Positions 1 through 8,557 of a stretch of DNA of 64,000 nucleotides are shown here, in pieces. The stretch is from Chryseobacterium sp. 52 (lineage in GTDB: Bacteria > Bacteroidota > Bacteroidia > Flavobacteriales > Weeksellaceae), in contig NZ_PEEX01000001.1 in NCBI RefSeq assembly GCF_002754245.1, forward strand, positions 2,460,001 to 2,524,000, written 5' to 3'. Position 1 is the stretch's first letter. Each line of letters begins with the position of its first letter. Position numbers and translations under genes: made by a program. Below the pieces are notes generated by a model. It was not told the origin of the DNA. It did no database searches and saw nothing but the letters and a program-made list of their open reading frames with translations.

Positions 1-832
1 GGGAGCGGGGAACGATCAGGTTCGTTTCGATTTGATTTTCCAGGTGATGTGCCCGGAAGTAGAGATTATCACGCCAATCCGAGATATGAGCCTGTCCCGT
101 GAGGAAGAAATTGAATTTTTGAAAAACAACGGTTATGAAATGGAGTTTCATAAAGCCCAATATTCAGTAAACAAAGGGTTATGGGGAACTTCAGTGGGAG
201 GAAAAGAAACCCTGACATCAAGAAATTATCTTCCTGAAGATGCTTTTCCATCACAAATTAAAGAAACTCAGCCTTCAGAACTGGAAATTGAGTTTAAAAA
301 TGGTGAAGTTGTAGCCGTGAATGGAGAAAGCTTTGAACATTCTGTCTATGCTATTAAAAAAATTGAAGAACTGGCTTCTGCTTATGGAATTGGCCGTGAT
401 ATTCACGTTGGAGATACGATTGTTGGAATTAAAGGAAGAGTAGGGTTTGAAGCGGCAGCGGCATCGGTAATTATCAAAGCCCATCATTTATTAGAGAAGC
501 ATACGCTTTCAAAATATCAGCAGATGATGAAATCACAGTTGTCCGACTGGTATGGAAACTGGCTGCATGAAGCACTTTTCTTAGATCCGGTGATGAGAAA
601 TATTGAAACTTTCTTAACGGATTCTCAGGAAGCGGTAAGCGGAAAAGTATTTATAACACTTCATCCCTACCGATTTATTTTAAATGGTATTGAATCTGAT
701 CACGATCTGATGTCTGATAAATTCGGAAGCTACGGTGAAGCCAACAGAGCCTGGACAGGAGATGATGTAAAAGGATATACAAAAATTGTAAGCAATTCTT
801 TAAATATATACCATCAGATCAATTCAAAATAA
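1..832 (+). CDS. argG: Argininosuccinate synthase, C-terminal part (5' end outside window)
   Basis: Joins citrulline and aspartate, using ATP, to make argininosuccinate in the cytoplasm. The reading frame is already open at base 2, where GNDQVRF matches the conserved substrate-binding stretch of ArgG, and it continues for 276 codons to a TAA. A TTG at base 32 could be taken for a start but lies inside the conserved region, so the gene really begins upstream of the window. The synthase fold continues (PEVEIITPIRD, then a long C-terminal helical region). It is the first visible gene of a plus-strand arginine cluster, with argC 69 bases downstream. The family assignment is secure; only the N-terminal nucleotide-binding half is missing. 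Confidence 0.95.
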   Translation, partial: GAGNDQVRFDLIFQVMCPEVEIITPIRDMSLSREEEIEFLKNNGYEMEFHKAQYSVNKGLWGTSVGGKETLTSRNYLPEDAFPSQIKETQPSELEIEFKNGEVVAVNGESFEHSVYAIKKIEELASAYGIGRDIHVGDTIVGIKGRVGFEAAAASVIIKAHHLLEKHTLSKYQQMMKSQLSDWYGNWLHEALFLDPVMRNIETFLTDSQEAVSGKVFITLHPYRFILNGIESDHDLMSDKFGSYGEANRAWTGDDVKGYTKIVSNSLNIYHQINSK

Positions 833-901
833 AAAGTTCTGAAGGACGAATTTAATAAAAGATAGGGCGAATCCTGTCAACAAAATCATATCATTTTAAA
901 T

Positions 902-1864
902 ATGAAAAAAGTAGGAATTGTAGGCGCCAACGGCTACACAGGAAGCGAATTGGTCCGTCTGCTGGCTTTTCATCCCAATGTGACATTGAGTTTTTTATAT
1001 AGCCGTTCCAATTCGGGGACAAAGATTTCAGATTTGTACCCGGATTTAACGGCAGTTTGTGAACAGGTTTTAACAGATAAACCGGAAGACGTGGATATTC
1101 TTTTCTTATGTCTTCCTCATAAAGAAAGCTATAACTGGCTGACTCAAAATCCTGTCAAGGATGAGGCTTTGGTTATTGACCTTGGAAATGATTTCCGTCT
1201 GGATGGAAAATTGGGAAACAGAGATTTTATCTACGGACTTCCCGAAATCAATAAAAAAAATCTGATCGGGTCAAAAAGCATTGCTAATCCGGGATGTTTC
1301 GCAACGGCCATTCAATTAGCTCTGCTTCCATTAGCCGGAAAAGAATTATTGAATGAAGTATATACAACAGGAATTACAGGTTCGACCGGTGCTGGCCAGT
1401 CTTTGCAGGCAACAACGCATTTTACCTGGAGGAACGATAATATCTCAGCATACAAAACTCTGACACATCAGCATGTAGATGAGGTTTTGCAGCAGTTAGT
1501 TTCTTTTAATCATAAAGAAATCAGTCTGAATTTTGTTCCATGGAGAGGAGATTTTGCAAGGGGGATTTTTACAAGTTCTACCGTAAAAACAGATTTAATA
1601 CTTTCAGATATCCGTCAGTTGTATCAGGATTTTTATGAAGATGCACCTTTTGTCAAGGTAAGTGAGAATGCAATTGATTTAAAACAGGTTGTCAATACCA
1701 ATCGCTGTGTGATTCATATAGAAAAGAGTGGAAATGTTGCAGTCATTCACTCGGCGATTGACAATTTGCTTAAAGGAGCCTCCGGACAGGCAGTTCAGAA
1801 CATGAATATCGCAATGGGCTGGGAAGAAAACTTAGGGTTGAATTTAAAACCAATAGCATTTTAA
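902..1864 (+). CDS. argC: N-acetyl(succinyl)-gamma-glutamyl-phosphate reductase
   Basis: Reduces the acylated glutamyl phosphate to the semialdehyde with NADPH, the third step of ornithine-type arginine synthesis. The 320-residue protein opens with a Rossmann motif (GIVGANGYTGSEL) and carries the catalytic-cysteine motif NPGCFATA, about residue 130. Length and motifs are normal for the short ArgC class. It follows argG by 69 bases without a recognisable terminator, so co-transcription is likely. Because the downstream carbamoyltransferase looks succinyl-type, the natural substrate may be N-succinylglutamyl phosphate rather than the acetyl form; the sequence of ArgC itself does not decide this. 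Confidence 0.95.
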   Translation: MKKVGIVGANGYTGSELVRLLAFHPNVTLSFLYSRSNSGTKISDLYPDLTAVCEQVLTDKPEDVDILFLCLPHKESYNWLTQNPVKDEALVIDLGNDFRLDGKLGNRDFIYGLPEINKKNLIGSKSIANPGCFATAIQLALLPLAGKELLNEVYTTGITGSTGAGQSLQATTHFTWRNDNISAYKTLTHQHVDEVLQQLVSFNHKEISLNFVPWRGDFARGIFTSSTVKTDLILSDIRQLYQDFYEDAPFVKVSENAIDLKQVVNTNRCVIHIEKSGNVAVIHSAIDNLLKGASGQAVQNMNIAMGWEENLGLNLKPIAF

Positions 1865-2104
1865 ATTAGGTTTTTAAAGCCAATTGTCAATAAGTCATAT
1901 AGTGAATTTTTAAACTCAAAGTAAAACCGACCTGGGAAAGTGGAGCGTTAAGACAATTAATTCTGTGAACGTTAAAAAAATTCTACTGTTCGAAGCGCAA
2001 GACAAATATTATGTCGAACAACAAATAACAAATTTGCGCAAGTTTTAGAATTTTTAGAGAATAGAAATAATTTTTAGCGGAAGTTTCCAAGTCTTGAACT
2101 TTTG

Positions 2105-2130
2105 TTTCTTTTGTTTCAGGACAAAAGAAA
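2105..2130. repeat. Short inverted repeat in the argC-argD gap
   Basis: TTTCTTTTGT and ACAAAAGAAA form a perfect 10-base stem around a 6-base loop, 18 bases before the argD start. The rest of the 283-base gap (1865-2147) holds no ORF that I can support. The hairpin may be a terminator, an RNA-processing site or part of a dispersed repeat; no decisive feature is visible. Confidence 0.5.
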
Positions 2131-2147
2131 TTAATTAAAACAAAAAA

Positions 2148-3287
2148 ATGAATTTATTCAACGTATATCCATTATTCAATATAAATCCTGTGAAAGCTCA
2201 AGGTTCATTCCTTTGGGACGATAAAGGAGAAGAATATCTTGATTTTTACGGAGGTCATGCCGTGATTTCTATCGGACACAATCATCCGCATTATCAAGCT
2301 CAATTAAAAGAGCAGCTGGAGAAAATATCTTTCTATTCAAATTCTGTTCAGAATAATTTACAGAATGAGCTGGCTGATAAACTGGGAAAACTTTCAGGAT
2401 ATGAAGATTATAATCTTTTTCTGTGTAATTCAGGAGCTGAAGCCAATGAGAACGCTTTAAAACTGGCATCTTTTCATAATGGGAAAAGCAAAGTGCTTTA
2501 TTTTTCAGGCTCATTTCACGGAAGAACTTCTGCAGCAGTTTCTGTAACGGATAATCCGAAAATTGTAGCCCCGGTTAATTTTTCCGAAAGATTTATCAGG
2601 TCTGAATGGAATGATATCACGCAGCTTGAAGAAACCTTTGAAAAACAGGGAAATGAAATTTCATCCGTAATCATCGAAGGAATTCAGGGAGTAGGAGGAA
2701 TTATGATCCCGACAGCAGAATTTTTATCTAAAATTAAAGAACTGTGCGAAAAGCATGATGCAGTTTTGATCTTAGACGAAGTACAGTCAGGATACGGAAG
2801 AAGCGGGTATTTCTTCGCTCATCAGGAATTTGGAATTCAGCCGGATATCATCACAACAGCAAAAGGAATGGGAAATGGCTTTCCGGTTGGAGGGGTTTTG
2901 ATTCATCCAAAATTTGAGGCAAGCAATGGTTTATTGGGAACTACTTTTGGAGGAAATCATTTGGCCTGTGTTGCAGCAATTGCTGTTTTAGATGTCATAA
3001 AAGATGAAAATCTTATAGAAAATACCCGGAAAATGGGAGATCATATTGAAAATGAGATCAAAGGTTTACCGCATATTAAATTCATCCGAAGGAAAGGGCT
3101 GATGATCGGAATAGAACTAGACAGGGATTGCTCAGAAACGAGGAAAAGCCTCTTGTATGATCATCACATTTTTACAGGAAACTCTAATGATAAAAGTGTC
3201 TTGAGGCTCCTTCCTGCTCTTAACATCGGAAAAGAAGAAACTGATCTTTTCATCAATGCTTTGAAAACAGTATTGGAAAAGATTTAA
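2148..3287 (+). CDS. argD: Acetyl(succinyl)ornithine aminotransferase
   Basis: A class III PLP aminotransferase that converts the acylated glutamate semialdehyde to acylornithine using glutamate. The 379 residues show the family pattern: GGHAVISIGHNHP near the N terminus, NSGAEANENALK for phosphate binding, ILDEVQSGYGRSG for the cofactor Asp, and TTAKGMGNGFPVGG, where Lys239 is the Schiff-base lysine. It sits between argC and the carbamoyltransferase, which fixes its role in arginine synthesis over other ornithine aminotransferases. A 283-base gap with a small hairpin precedes it. The start is the only ATG in a good position and matches the normal family length. Confidence 0.95.
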   Translation: MNLFNVYPLFNINPVKAQGSFLWDDKGEEYLDFYGGHAVISIGHNHPHYQAQLKEQLEKISFYSNSVQNNLQNELADKLGKLSGYEDYNLFLCNSGAEANENALKLASFHNGKSKVLYFSGSFHGRTSAAVSVTDNPKIVAPVNFSERFIRSEWNDITQLEETFEKQGNEISSVIIEGIQGVGGIMIPTAEFLSKIKELCEKHDAVLILDEVQSGYGRSGYFFAHQEFGIQPDIITTAKGMGNGFPVGGVLIHPKFEASNGLLGTTFGGNHLACVAAIAVLDVIKDENLIENTRKMGDHIENEIKGLPHIKFIRRKGLMIGIELDRDCSETRKSLLYDHHIFTGNSNDKSVLRLLPALNIGKEETDLFINALKTVLEKI

Positions 3288-3446
3288 AAATGGCTTAGAT
3301 AAAAAGAGAAAGCTAAAATATAAAACGGTCTGTTGCTAAGTGAAACGCCTTTGCGAACATAATAACAGAGTAGTAATTAAAAAAAACTTAGCACTCTTAG
3401 CGATAAGAATCTTCGCCCGCTAATATGTAAAATAAAAAATCATCAA

Positions 3447-4406
3447 ATGAAAAAATTCACCTCTGTAAGCGATATAAAAAACTTACAGGAAATCATAAAA
3501 AAAGCTTTACAAATTAAAGAAAATCCCCTTTTGGAAACACAAAAAGGAAAGGGAAAAACAATAGGCCTGGTATTTTTAAACTCAAGTTTAAGAACCCGTT
3601 TAAGCAGCCAGATTGCAGCGCAGAATTTAGGATTAAATGTCCTGACTTTAAATGCTGCTCAGGAAGCCTGGAATCTTGAATTTGCAGATGGAGCCGTAAT
3701 GAACGGAGATACCGTTGAGCATATTAAAGATGCCATTGAGGTCTTAAACCAATATTGTGACATCATTGCAGTACGTTGCTTTGCAGGGATGAAATCTAAA
3801 GAAGATGATGTCAACGAAAGTATTTTAAGCCAGTTTGAACAACATGCTAAAGTTCCTGTGATCTCTCTGGAATCAGCAACCCGTCATCCGTTGCAAAGCC
3901 TGGCAGACTGTATCACCATCACAGAAAACTGGAAAGAAAAACGTAAGCCGAAAGTAGTTCTGACGTGGGCACCTCATATCAAACCGATTGCACAGGCTGT
4001 TGGAAATTCTTTTGCAGAATGGATGCAGGAAATGGACGTTGATTTTGTCATCACCAATCCTGAAGGTTATGATCTGGATAAAAATTTCACAAAAGATAGT
4101 AAAGTGATCCACAATCAGGAAGAAGCTTTAAAAGAGGCAGACTTTATCTATGTGAAAAACTGGTCTTCTTTTGATGATTATGCGGCGATGCCTGAAGTCA
4201 AAGAAAACTGGATGCTGACTGGAGAAAAGCTTGAGAATACAAACAATGCGAAAGTAATGCACTGTCTTCCTGTCCGTCGTAATGTGGAACTGAGTGATGA
4301 AGTGATGGATGGTGGCAATTCCATTATTTATCAGCAGGCAAAAAACAGAATTTTCTCTGCACAGGCCGTTTTCAGTGAGATATTAGAAGAGATTAATTCA
4401 AAATAA
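3447..4406 (+). CDS. argF': N-succinylornithine (or N-acetylornithine) carbamoyltransferase
   Basis: Transfers a carbamoyl group to an N-acylated ornithine instead of free ornithine, as in Bacteroidetes and Xanthomonas. The 319 residues contain the carbamoyl-phosphate loop SLRTR (residues 47-51), HPLQ, and HCLPVRRN from residue 272, the variant typical of the acylornithine enzymes. The specificity position is readable: GDTVEH places Val at residue 90, where the Bacteroides fragilis succinyl enzyme has Pro and the Xanthomonas acetyl enzyme has Glu. Published swaps of that residue to Pro, Ser, Val or Ala convert acetyl to succinyl specificity, so I infer N-succinylornithine as substrate. argB starts 5 bases after its stop. 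Confidence 0.93.
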   Translation: MKKFTSVSDIKNLQEIIKKALQIKENPLLETQKGKGKTIGLVFLNSSLRTRLSSQIAAQNLGLNVLTLNAAQEAWNLEFADGAVMNGDTVEHIKDAIEVLNQYCDIIAVRCFAGMKSKEDDVNESILSQFEQHAKVPVISLESATRHPLQSLADCITITENWKEKRKPKVVLTWAPHIKPIAQAVGNSFAEWMQEMDVDFVITNPEGYDLDKNFTKDSKVIHNQEEALKEADFIYVKNWSSFDDYAAMPEVKENWMLTGEKLENTNNAKVMHCLPVRRNVELSDEVMDGGNSIIYQQAKNRIFSAQAVFSEILEEINSK

Positions 4407-4411
4407 AAATC

Positions 4412-5206
4412 ATGAAAGAAAAGCTTTTCGTTATAAAAATAGGCGGTGCTTCGATTGATGATGAGGAATTATTAAACCAGTTCCTGGAGCAGTTTTCTGA
4501 TATTAAGGAAAAGAAAATTCTTGTTCATGGAGGAGGAAAATTAGCCACAACATTAGCGGATAAATTGGGAATCGAGCAGAAACTGATCAATGGAAGAAGG
4601 ATTACCGATAAAGATACGCTGGATATTGTAGCAATGGTGTATGCAGGAAGTATCAATAAAAATATCGTCGCAAAACTTCAGCATAAAAAATGTAAAGCAA
4701 TAGGGTTTTCAGGGGCAGATGCAAATTTGATTAAAGCTAAAAAAAGAGAACATCCGGAAATTGACTTTGGATTTGTAGGAGATATTGATGAGAAAAGCGT
4801 GAACAGGAAAATGATCTCAAAACTGATTAAGCTTAATCTTATTCCTGTGTTTTCGGCGATTACACATGATAAAAAAGGAAATCTTTTAAATACCAATGCA
4901 GATACCATTGCTTCCGTGATTGCACAGTCTTTATCATCGAAATATGAAGTGGAATTGTTGTACTGTTTTGATAAAGAAGGCGTTCTTGCAGATGTAGAAA
5001 ATCCTGAATCTGTAATAAAAAATATGTCCGAGAAAGAATTTTCTGTTTTAAAAAATGAAGGAAGACTTCACAAAGGGATTCTTCCGAAACTGGAAAATGC
5101 TCTTGGAGCGATTAAAAATAAGGTAAACAAGGTATTCTTAATTAAAGAAACCCAACTGAAAAATCATATAGAGAACCATCATGGAGGAACTGAAATCTGT
5201 TTATAA
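4412..5206 (+). CDS. argB: N-acetyl(succinyl)glutamate kinase
   Basis: An amino-acid kinase family enzyme that phosphorylates the gamma-carboxylate of acylated glutamate, the second step of the pathway. The 264-residue protein has the N-terminal Lys-Gly motif (KIGGAS), the substrate loop HGGGK and the late NTNADT motif that lines the active site. It begins 5 bases after the carbamoyltransferase stop, and its last 26 bases overlap the next gene, so the three are translationally linked. No N-terminal extension of the arginine-inhibited hexameric type is obvious, so it may be weakly feedback-regulated; that is an inference from length. Confidence 0.93.
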   Translation: MKEKLFVIKIGGASIDDEELLNQFLEQFSDIKEKKILVHGGGKLATTLADKLGIEQKLINGRRITDKDTLDIVAMVYAGSINKNIVAKLQHKKCKAIGFSGADANLIKAKKREHPEIDFGFVGDIDEKSVNRKMISKLIKLNLIPVFSAITHDKKGNLLNTNADTIASVIAQSLSSKYEVELLYCFDKEGVLADVENPESVIKNMSEKEFSVLKNEGRLHKGILPKLENALGAIKNKVNKVFLIKETQLKNHIENHHGGTEICL

Positions 5207-6263
5207 TAAAGAAGAGCTGATAGATAATGCAGTTGAATTGCTTAAAAAACTGATTGCAATTCCTTCATTCAGCAAAGATGAGTACAATACATCTGTAGAA
5301 ATTGAAAGTTTTTTTATAAAAAATCAGATTCCTGCAAAACGTTTTAAAAATAACATCTGGGCAGTCAATAAAAATTTTGATGTATTCAAACCATCTATTT
5401 TACTGAATACCCATCATGACACCGTAAAGCCTAATAAGGCATATAGCCTTGACCCGTTTCTTCCTGTTGAGAAAGAAGGGAAGCTCTACGGATTGGGAAG
5501 TAACGATGCAGGAGCTTCTTTGGTTGCTATGGCTCAGGTTTTTTTACATTTTTATGATAAAGAAGATTTAAAATATAATTTAGTTATTGCTTTGACGGCC
5601 GAGGAGGAGATTTCAGGATTTGATGGAATTGAAGCCTTATTTCCACAACTTCCGGATATAGAACTCGCCATTGTTGGAGAACCTACGCAGATGAATCTGG
5701 CGATTGCGGAAAAAGGACTTTTGGTAATTGACGGGGAAATGAAAGGAACTCCTTCTCACGCTGCTCATCCTAATAATGATAATTCTATTGTAAAATGTAT
5801 GGAAGATCTTCAGAATATTCTGGATTTCAAATTTCCAAAGGTTTCAGATTACTTAGGTGATGTTAAAGTAACCTTGTCAGGAATTCATGCAGGTGTTCAG
5901 CATAATGTGGTTCCGGAAGCATGTACTTTCACTTTAGATGTCAGGGTGACCGATGAATATTCCAATGAAGAAGCATTTGAAATTATTCAGTCACAGATGA
6001 AATCTACATTGACGGCCAGATCTTTCAGATTAAATTCTTCAAAAATAGAAATGGATCATCCGTTTGTACAGGCAGGTCTGGAAATCGGCAGGACAACGTA
6101 TGGTTCACCTACCTCTTCAGATCAGGCGATCATACCATGTACATCCGTGAAAATGGGGCCAGGTGACAGTAGGCGCTCCCATACCGCAGATGAATACATC
6201 TATATAAAAGAGATTGAAGACGGAATCGAGATTTATATAAGGATCCTGGAAAAGATTTTATAA
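5181..6263 (+). CDS. argE: M20 family deacylase: acylornithine/acylcitrulline deacylase
   Basis: A cytoplasmic zinc amidohydrolase that removes the acyl group, here most probably from N-succinyl- or N-acetylcitrulline because the carbamoyl step comes first in this pathway. The 360 residues show the M20 metal ligands: NTHHDTV, GSNDAGAS, the catalytic pair TAEEEIS and a C-terminal SHTADE histidine, with a central dimerisation domain. The ATG lies inside the end of argB, overlapping it by 26 bases. Its place between argB and argH argues against related DapE or CPG2 peptidase roles. Acyl specificity is unproven. Confidence 0.9.
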   Translation: MEELKSVYNKEELIDNAVELLKKLIAIPSFSKDEYNTSVEIESFFIKNQIPAKRFKNNIWAVNKNFDVFKPSILLNTHHDTVKPNKAYSLDPFLPVEKEGKLYGLGSNDAGASLVAMAQVFLHFYDKEDLKYNLVIALTAEEEISGFDGIEALFPQLPDIELAIVGEPTQMNLAIAEKGLLVIDGEMKGTPSHAAHPNNDNSIVKCMEDLQNILDFKFPKVSDYLGDVKVTLSGIHAGVQHNVVPEACTFTLDVRVTDEYSNEEAFEIIQSQMKSTLTARSFRLNSSKIEMDHPFVQAGLEIGRTTYGSPTSSDQAIIPCTSVKMGPGDSRRSHTADEYIYIKEIEDGIEIYIRILEKIL

Positions 6264-6345
6264 AGACATCAGATTCTAAATTCCAGATTTTCAAAGTCTG
6301 ATATCTGATATCTGACGTCTGAGATCTAATATCTAAAATAAATGT
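6263..6345. repeat. Degenerate TCTGATA-type short repeats after argE
   Basis: About 80 bases made of variants of TCTGATATCTGA and AGATCTAATATCT, many self-complementary (GATATC, GACGTC, AGATCT). No ORF is present. Similar low-complexity repeats flank the four-helix-bundle gene further on (10.75 and 11.15 kb) and may be traces of the same kind of insertion. Function unknown. Confidence 0.5.
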
Positions 6346-6353
6346 TTTAACCA

Positions 6354-6459
6354 AGCTCAGCAGACAGATTAAAGTTTAGTTTTTAATAAGGATTTATGCA
6401 AAAAAGAAAATTAAAGACAAAAGCTGCCTGTTTTTTTATAGTTAAAAATGCTCTGCTGA
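6354..6459. other. Long-range inverted repeat upstream of argH
   Basis: GCTCAGCAG (6354-6362) is exactly complementary to CTGCTGAGC (6451-6459), with about 88 bases between. A 25-codon ATG ORF (6396-6473) lies within and ends just past the right arm. The layout could be a leader or merely a decayed repeat; I see no terminator U-tract next to it, so a regulatory role is only a possibility. Confidence 0.3.
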
Positions 6460-6498
6460 GCAGGTTAAAATAAATTCAATATTGTAAAGAAAATCGTT

Positions 6499-7803
6499 AT
6501 GAAAAAAATATGGCAGAAGGATGACCTTGCCACCAATATATTAGTCAACAAATTTACAGTTGGGAAAGATCTTGACTTTGACGAACGTTTAGCAAAATAT
6601 GATGTTAAAGGTTCTATGGCGCATTGCCAGATGTTGGCAGAAACCGGGATTATCTCCGGCGAAGAATCGGAACAGATGCTTTCTGTTTTGAAAGACATTT
6701 TAAATGATATCGAGAACGGAAACTTTGAAATTGATAAAGAAGCAGAAGATATCCATTCTCAGATTGAAGCCATTTTAATTGAAAAATTAGGCGATACCGG
6801 AAAGAAAATTCATACTGCAAGATCCCGTAATGATCAGGTTTTATTGGATATAAAACTCTATCTTCTTGATGAGATCCGTGAGATAACTGCTCTGACCGAT
6901 GAATTTTTCCAGATTTTAATTACACTTGCCGAGCAGCATAAAAATATCCTGCTTCCGGGTTATACCCACCTTCAGATTGCCATGCCATCCTCGTTTGGAT
7001 TGTGGTTTGGAGCTTATGCTGAAGCCTTACTGGATGATGTTGAACTGTTGTTTTCGGTGAAGAATATCATCAATAAAAATCCGCTTGGTTCTGCAGCCGG
7101 ATACGGTTCCTCTTTCCCTATTGATCGTGAAAGTACCACATACAACTTAGGTTTTCAGTCCATGAACTATAATTCAGTGTATGCACAGATGACCCGTGGG
7201 AAATCGGAAAAGATGTTGTCTATGGCAATGGCTACTTTAGCAGGAACATTGGGAAAGTTTGCGTATGATGTCTGTTTATATTTAAATCAGAACTTTGATT
7301 TTATAAGCTTTCCGAAAGAATTTACCACAGGAAGCAGCATCATGCCTCATAAAAAGAATCCTGATGTTTTCGAACTGGTTCGTGCCCGATGCAACAGAAT
7401 TCAGTCGCTGCCAAATGAATTGATTTTACTGACGAATAATCTTCCTTCAGGATATCACAGAGATGTTCAGCTGACAAAAGAAATTCTTTTCCCGGCCATC
7501 GATTCACTGAAAGAATGTCTGGAGATATTAAGTTACACCCTTCCGAATATTCAGGTGAAAGACGGAATCCTGGAAGACGAAAAATATAAATACCTATTCA
7601 GTGTAGAGAAGATCAATGAAGAGGTGAAGAAAGGGAGTTCATTCCGTGATGCTTATGTAAAAGTAGGGCAGGAGATTGAAAATAATGAGTTTGAGTTTGA
7701 AGTTCGAAATCTTAACCATACGCATCAGGGGAGTATAGGAAATCTTTGTTTAGATAAAATAGAATATCAGTTCAATAAACTGAAAAATAAATTATTAGGT
7801 TGA
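6499..7803 (+). CDS. argH: Argininosuccinate lyase
   Basis: Splits argininosuccinate into arginine and fumarate, the last step of the pathway. The 434 residues carry the fumarase/aspartase superfamily signature GSSIMPHKKNP, an N-terminal HTARSRNDQ stretch and a central all-helical domain. The catalytic serine is in GSS. Length is slightly below the usual 455-470 residues, as is common in Bacteroidetes. It ends the plus-strand arginine cluster and is followed by a large palindrome shared with the convergent Lrp gene. The start ATG is preceded by an AT-rich stretch without a Shine-Dalgarno sequence, normal for this phylum. Confidence 0.95.
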   Translation: MKKIWQKDDLATNILVNKFTVGKDLDFDERLAKYDVKGSMAHCQMLAETGIISGEESEQMLSVLKDILNDIENGNFEIDKEAEDIHSQIEAILIEKLGDTGKKIHTARSRNDQVLLDIKLYLLDEIREITALTDEFFQILITLAEQHKNILLPGYTHLQIAMPSSFGLWFGAYAEALLDDVELLFSVKNIINKNPLGSAAGYGSSFPIDRESTTYNLGFQSMNYNSVYAQMTRGKSEKMLSMAMATLAGTLGKFAYDVCLYLNQNFDFISFPKEFTTGSSIMPHKKNPDVFELVRARCNRIQSLPNELILLTNNLPSGYHRDVQLTKEILFPAIDSLKECLEILSYTLPNIQVKDGILEDEKYKYLFSVEKINEEVKKGSSFRDAYVKVGQEIENNEFEFEVRNLNHTHQGSIGNLCLDKIEYQFNKLKNKLLG

Positions 7804-7850
7804 TCATTTTTAGTCACTTTGATCTTTAAAGTGGATTGAAAATTTGATCA

Positions 7851-7934
7851 GATGCTTCGACTCCGCTCAGCATGACAGCGCTACAAAATGACGGTTAGTA
7901 TTAGAACGGTCATGCTGAGCGAAGTCGAAGCATC
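7851..7934. repeat. Dispersed 84-base palindrome, copy 1 (argH/lrp convergent gap)
   Basis: Left arm 7851-7876 (starts GATGCTTCGACTCCGCTC) pairs with right arm 7909-7934 (ends GTCGAAGCATC) over 26 bases with one mismatch, around a 32-base centre. Related copies lie at 23924 and 28254. All three are in gaps between convergent genes, consistent with a bidirectional terminator or a REP-like element. Confidence 0.85.
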
Positions 7935-7973
7935 TATTACTTGTTAACTTATGTATTTTGATCTAAATAAAAA

Positions 7974-8435
7974 TTATGCCAGATCAATTTTAAACTTAGT
8001 GGATTTTTTTACCTCATGCAACACAATAGAACTGTGATACTGGCCAATATTAGGAAGGTTTGAAATAACGTTAACTGCAAAGTCATTATAAGAATTAATA
8101 TCCTTTGCAATGATTTTCAGCATATAGTCATATTCGCCGGAAAGGCTGGTGATCTCCTGAACTTCATCATGTTTCGTAATGTTTTTCTCAAAGGTTTCCA
8201 GTACTTTCTGGGATTGTTCTTTAAGGCGGACATTACAGTAAACGACAATATTCAAACCTAGTTTTTCACGGTTCAGAAGACCAACGTATTTCTCAATAAT
8301 GCCATGTTTCTCCAGTTGTTTGATACGTTCATACGTAGGAGTAAACGTAAGACCTATTCTTTCTGAAATTTCTTTTACAGATAGCGTAGAGTCTTCCTGA
8401 ATAATACTGAGAATCATTTTGTCTTTTAAATCCAT
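7974..8435 (-). CDS. Lrp/AsnC family transcriptional regulator
   Basis: A small DNA-binding regulator of the feast-famine family. The 153 residues comprise an N-terminal helix-turn-helix (about residues 8-50, with LSVKEISERIGLT followed by a recognition helix around TYERIKQLEKHG) and a C-terminal ligand-binding RAM domain (about 65-150). Length is exactly typical. It is convergent to argH and divergent from the pyrB leader, so it is well placed to sense an amino acid and act on arginine or pyrimidine genes, but the target is not shown by the sequence. A TATTTTTG promoter motif lies about 20 bases upstream of its ATG on the minus strand. Confidence 0.9.
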   Translation of the reverse strand: MDLKDKMILSIIQEDSTLSVKEISERIGLTFTPTYERIKQLEKHGIIEKYVGLLNREKLGLNIVVYCNVRLKEQSQKVLETFEKNITKHDEVQEITSLSGEYDYMLKIIAKDINSYNDFAVNVISNLPNIGQYHSSIVLHEVKKSTKFKIDLA

Positions 8436-8454
8436 AGGTGGGTTTGAGTTTTAA

Positions 8455-8462
8455 CAAAAATA
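8455..8462 (-). promoter_or_regulatory. Predicted -7 box for the Lrp-family gene
   Basis: Read on the minus strand this is TATTTTTG, matching the Bacteroidetes TAnnTTTG element, with the ATG at 8435 about 20 bases downstream. I did not find a clear -33 TTG partner. Confidence 0.5.
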
Positions 8463-8519
8463 TCAATTAAAAATGAAAATAAGGAAAGATTACAGGTTTT
8501 AATTTATTTAGAACTTTGG

Positions 8520-8551
8520 TTTTGTAGATTCGTTAAATTTTTATATCTTTG
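8520..8551 (+). promoter_or_regulatory. Predicted promoter of the pyrB leader
   Basis: TTTTG at 8520-8524 and TATCTTTG at 8544-8551 match the flavobacterial -33 (TTTG) and -7 (TAnnTTTG) elements with 19 bases between them. The leader ATG starts only 7 bases after the -7 box, which places transcription and translation starts almost together, so the leader ORF would be read from a leaderless or near-leaderless transcript. Confidence 0.75.
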
Positions 8552-8557
8552 CACCTA

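Noticed and set aside
6396..6473. 25-codon leader peptide for argH
   Set aside because: There is no terminator, no Arg codon cluster and no promoter motif at a suitable distance. The hairpin arm overlap alone is not enough.
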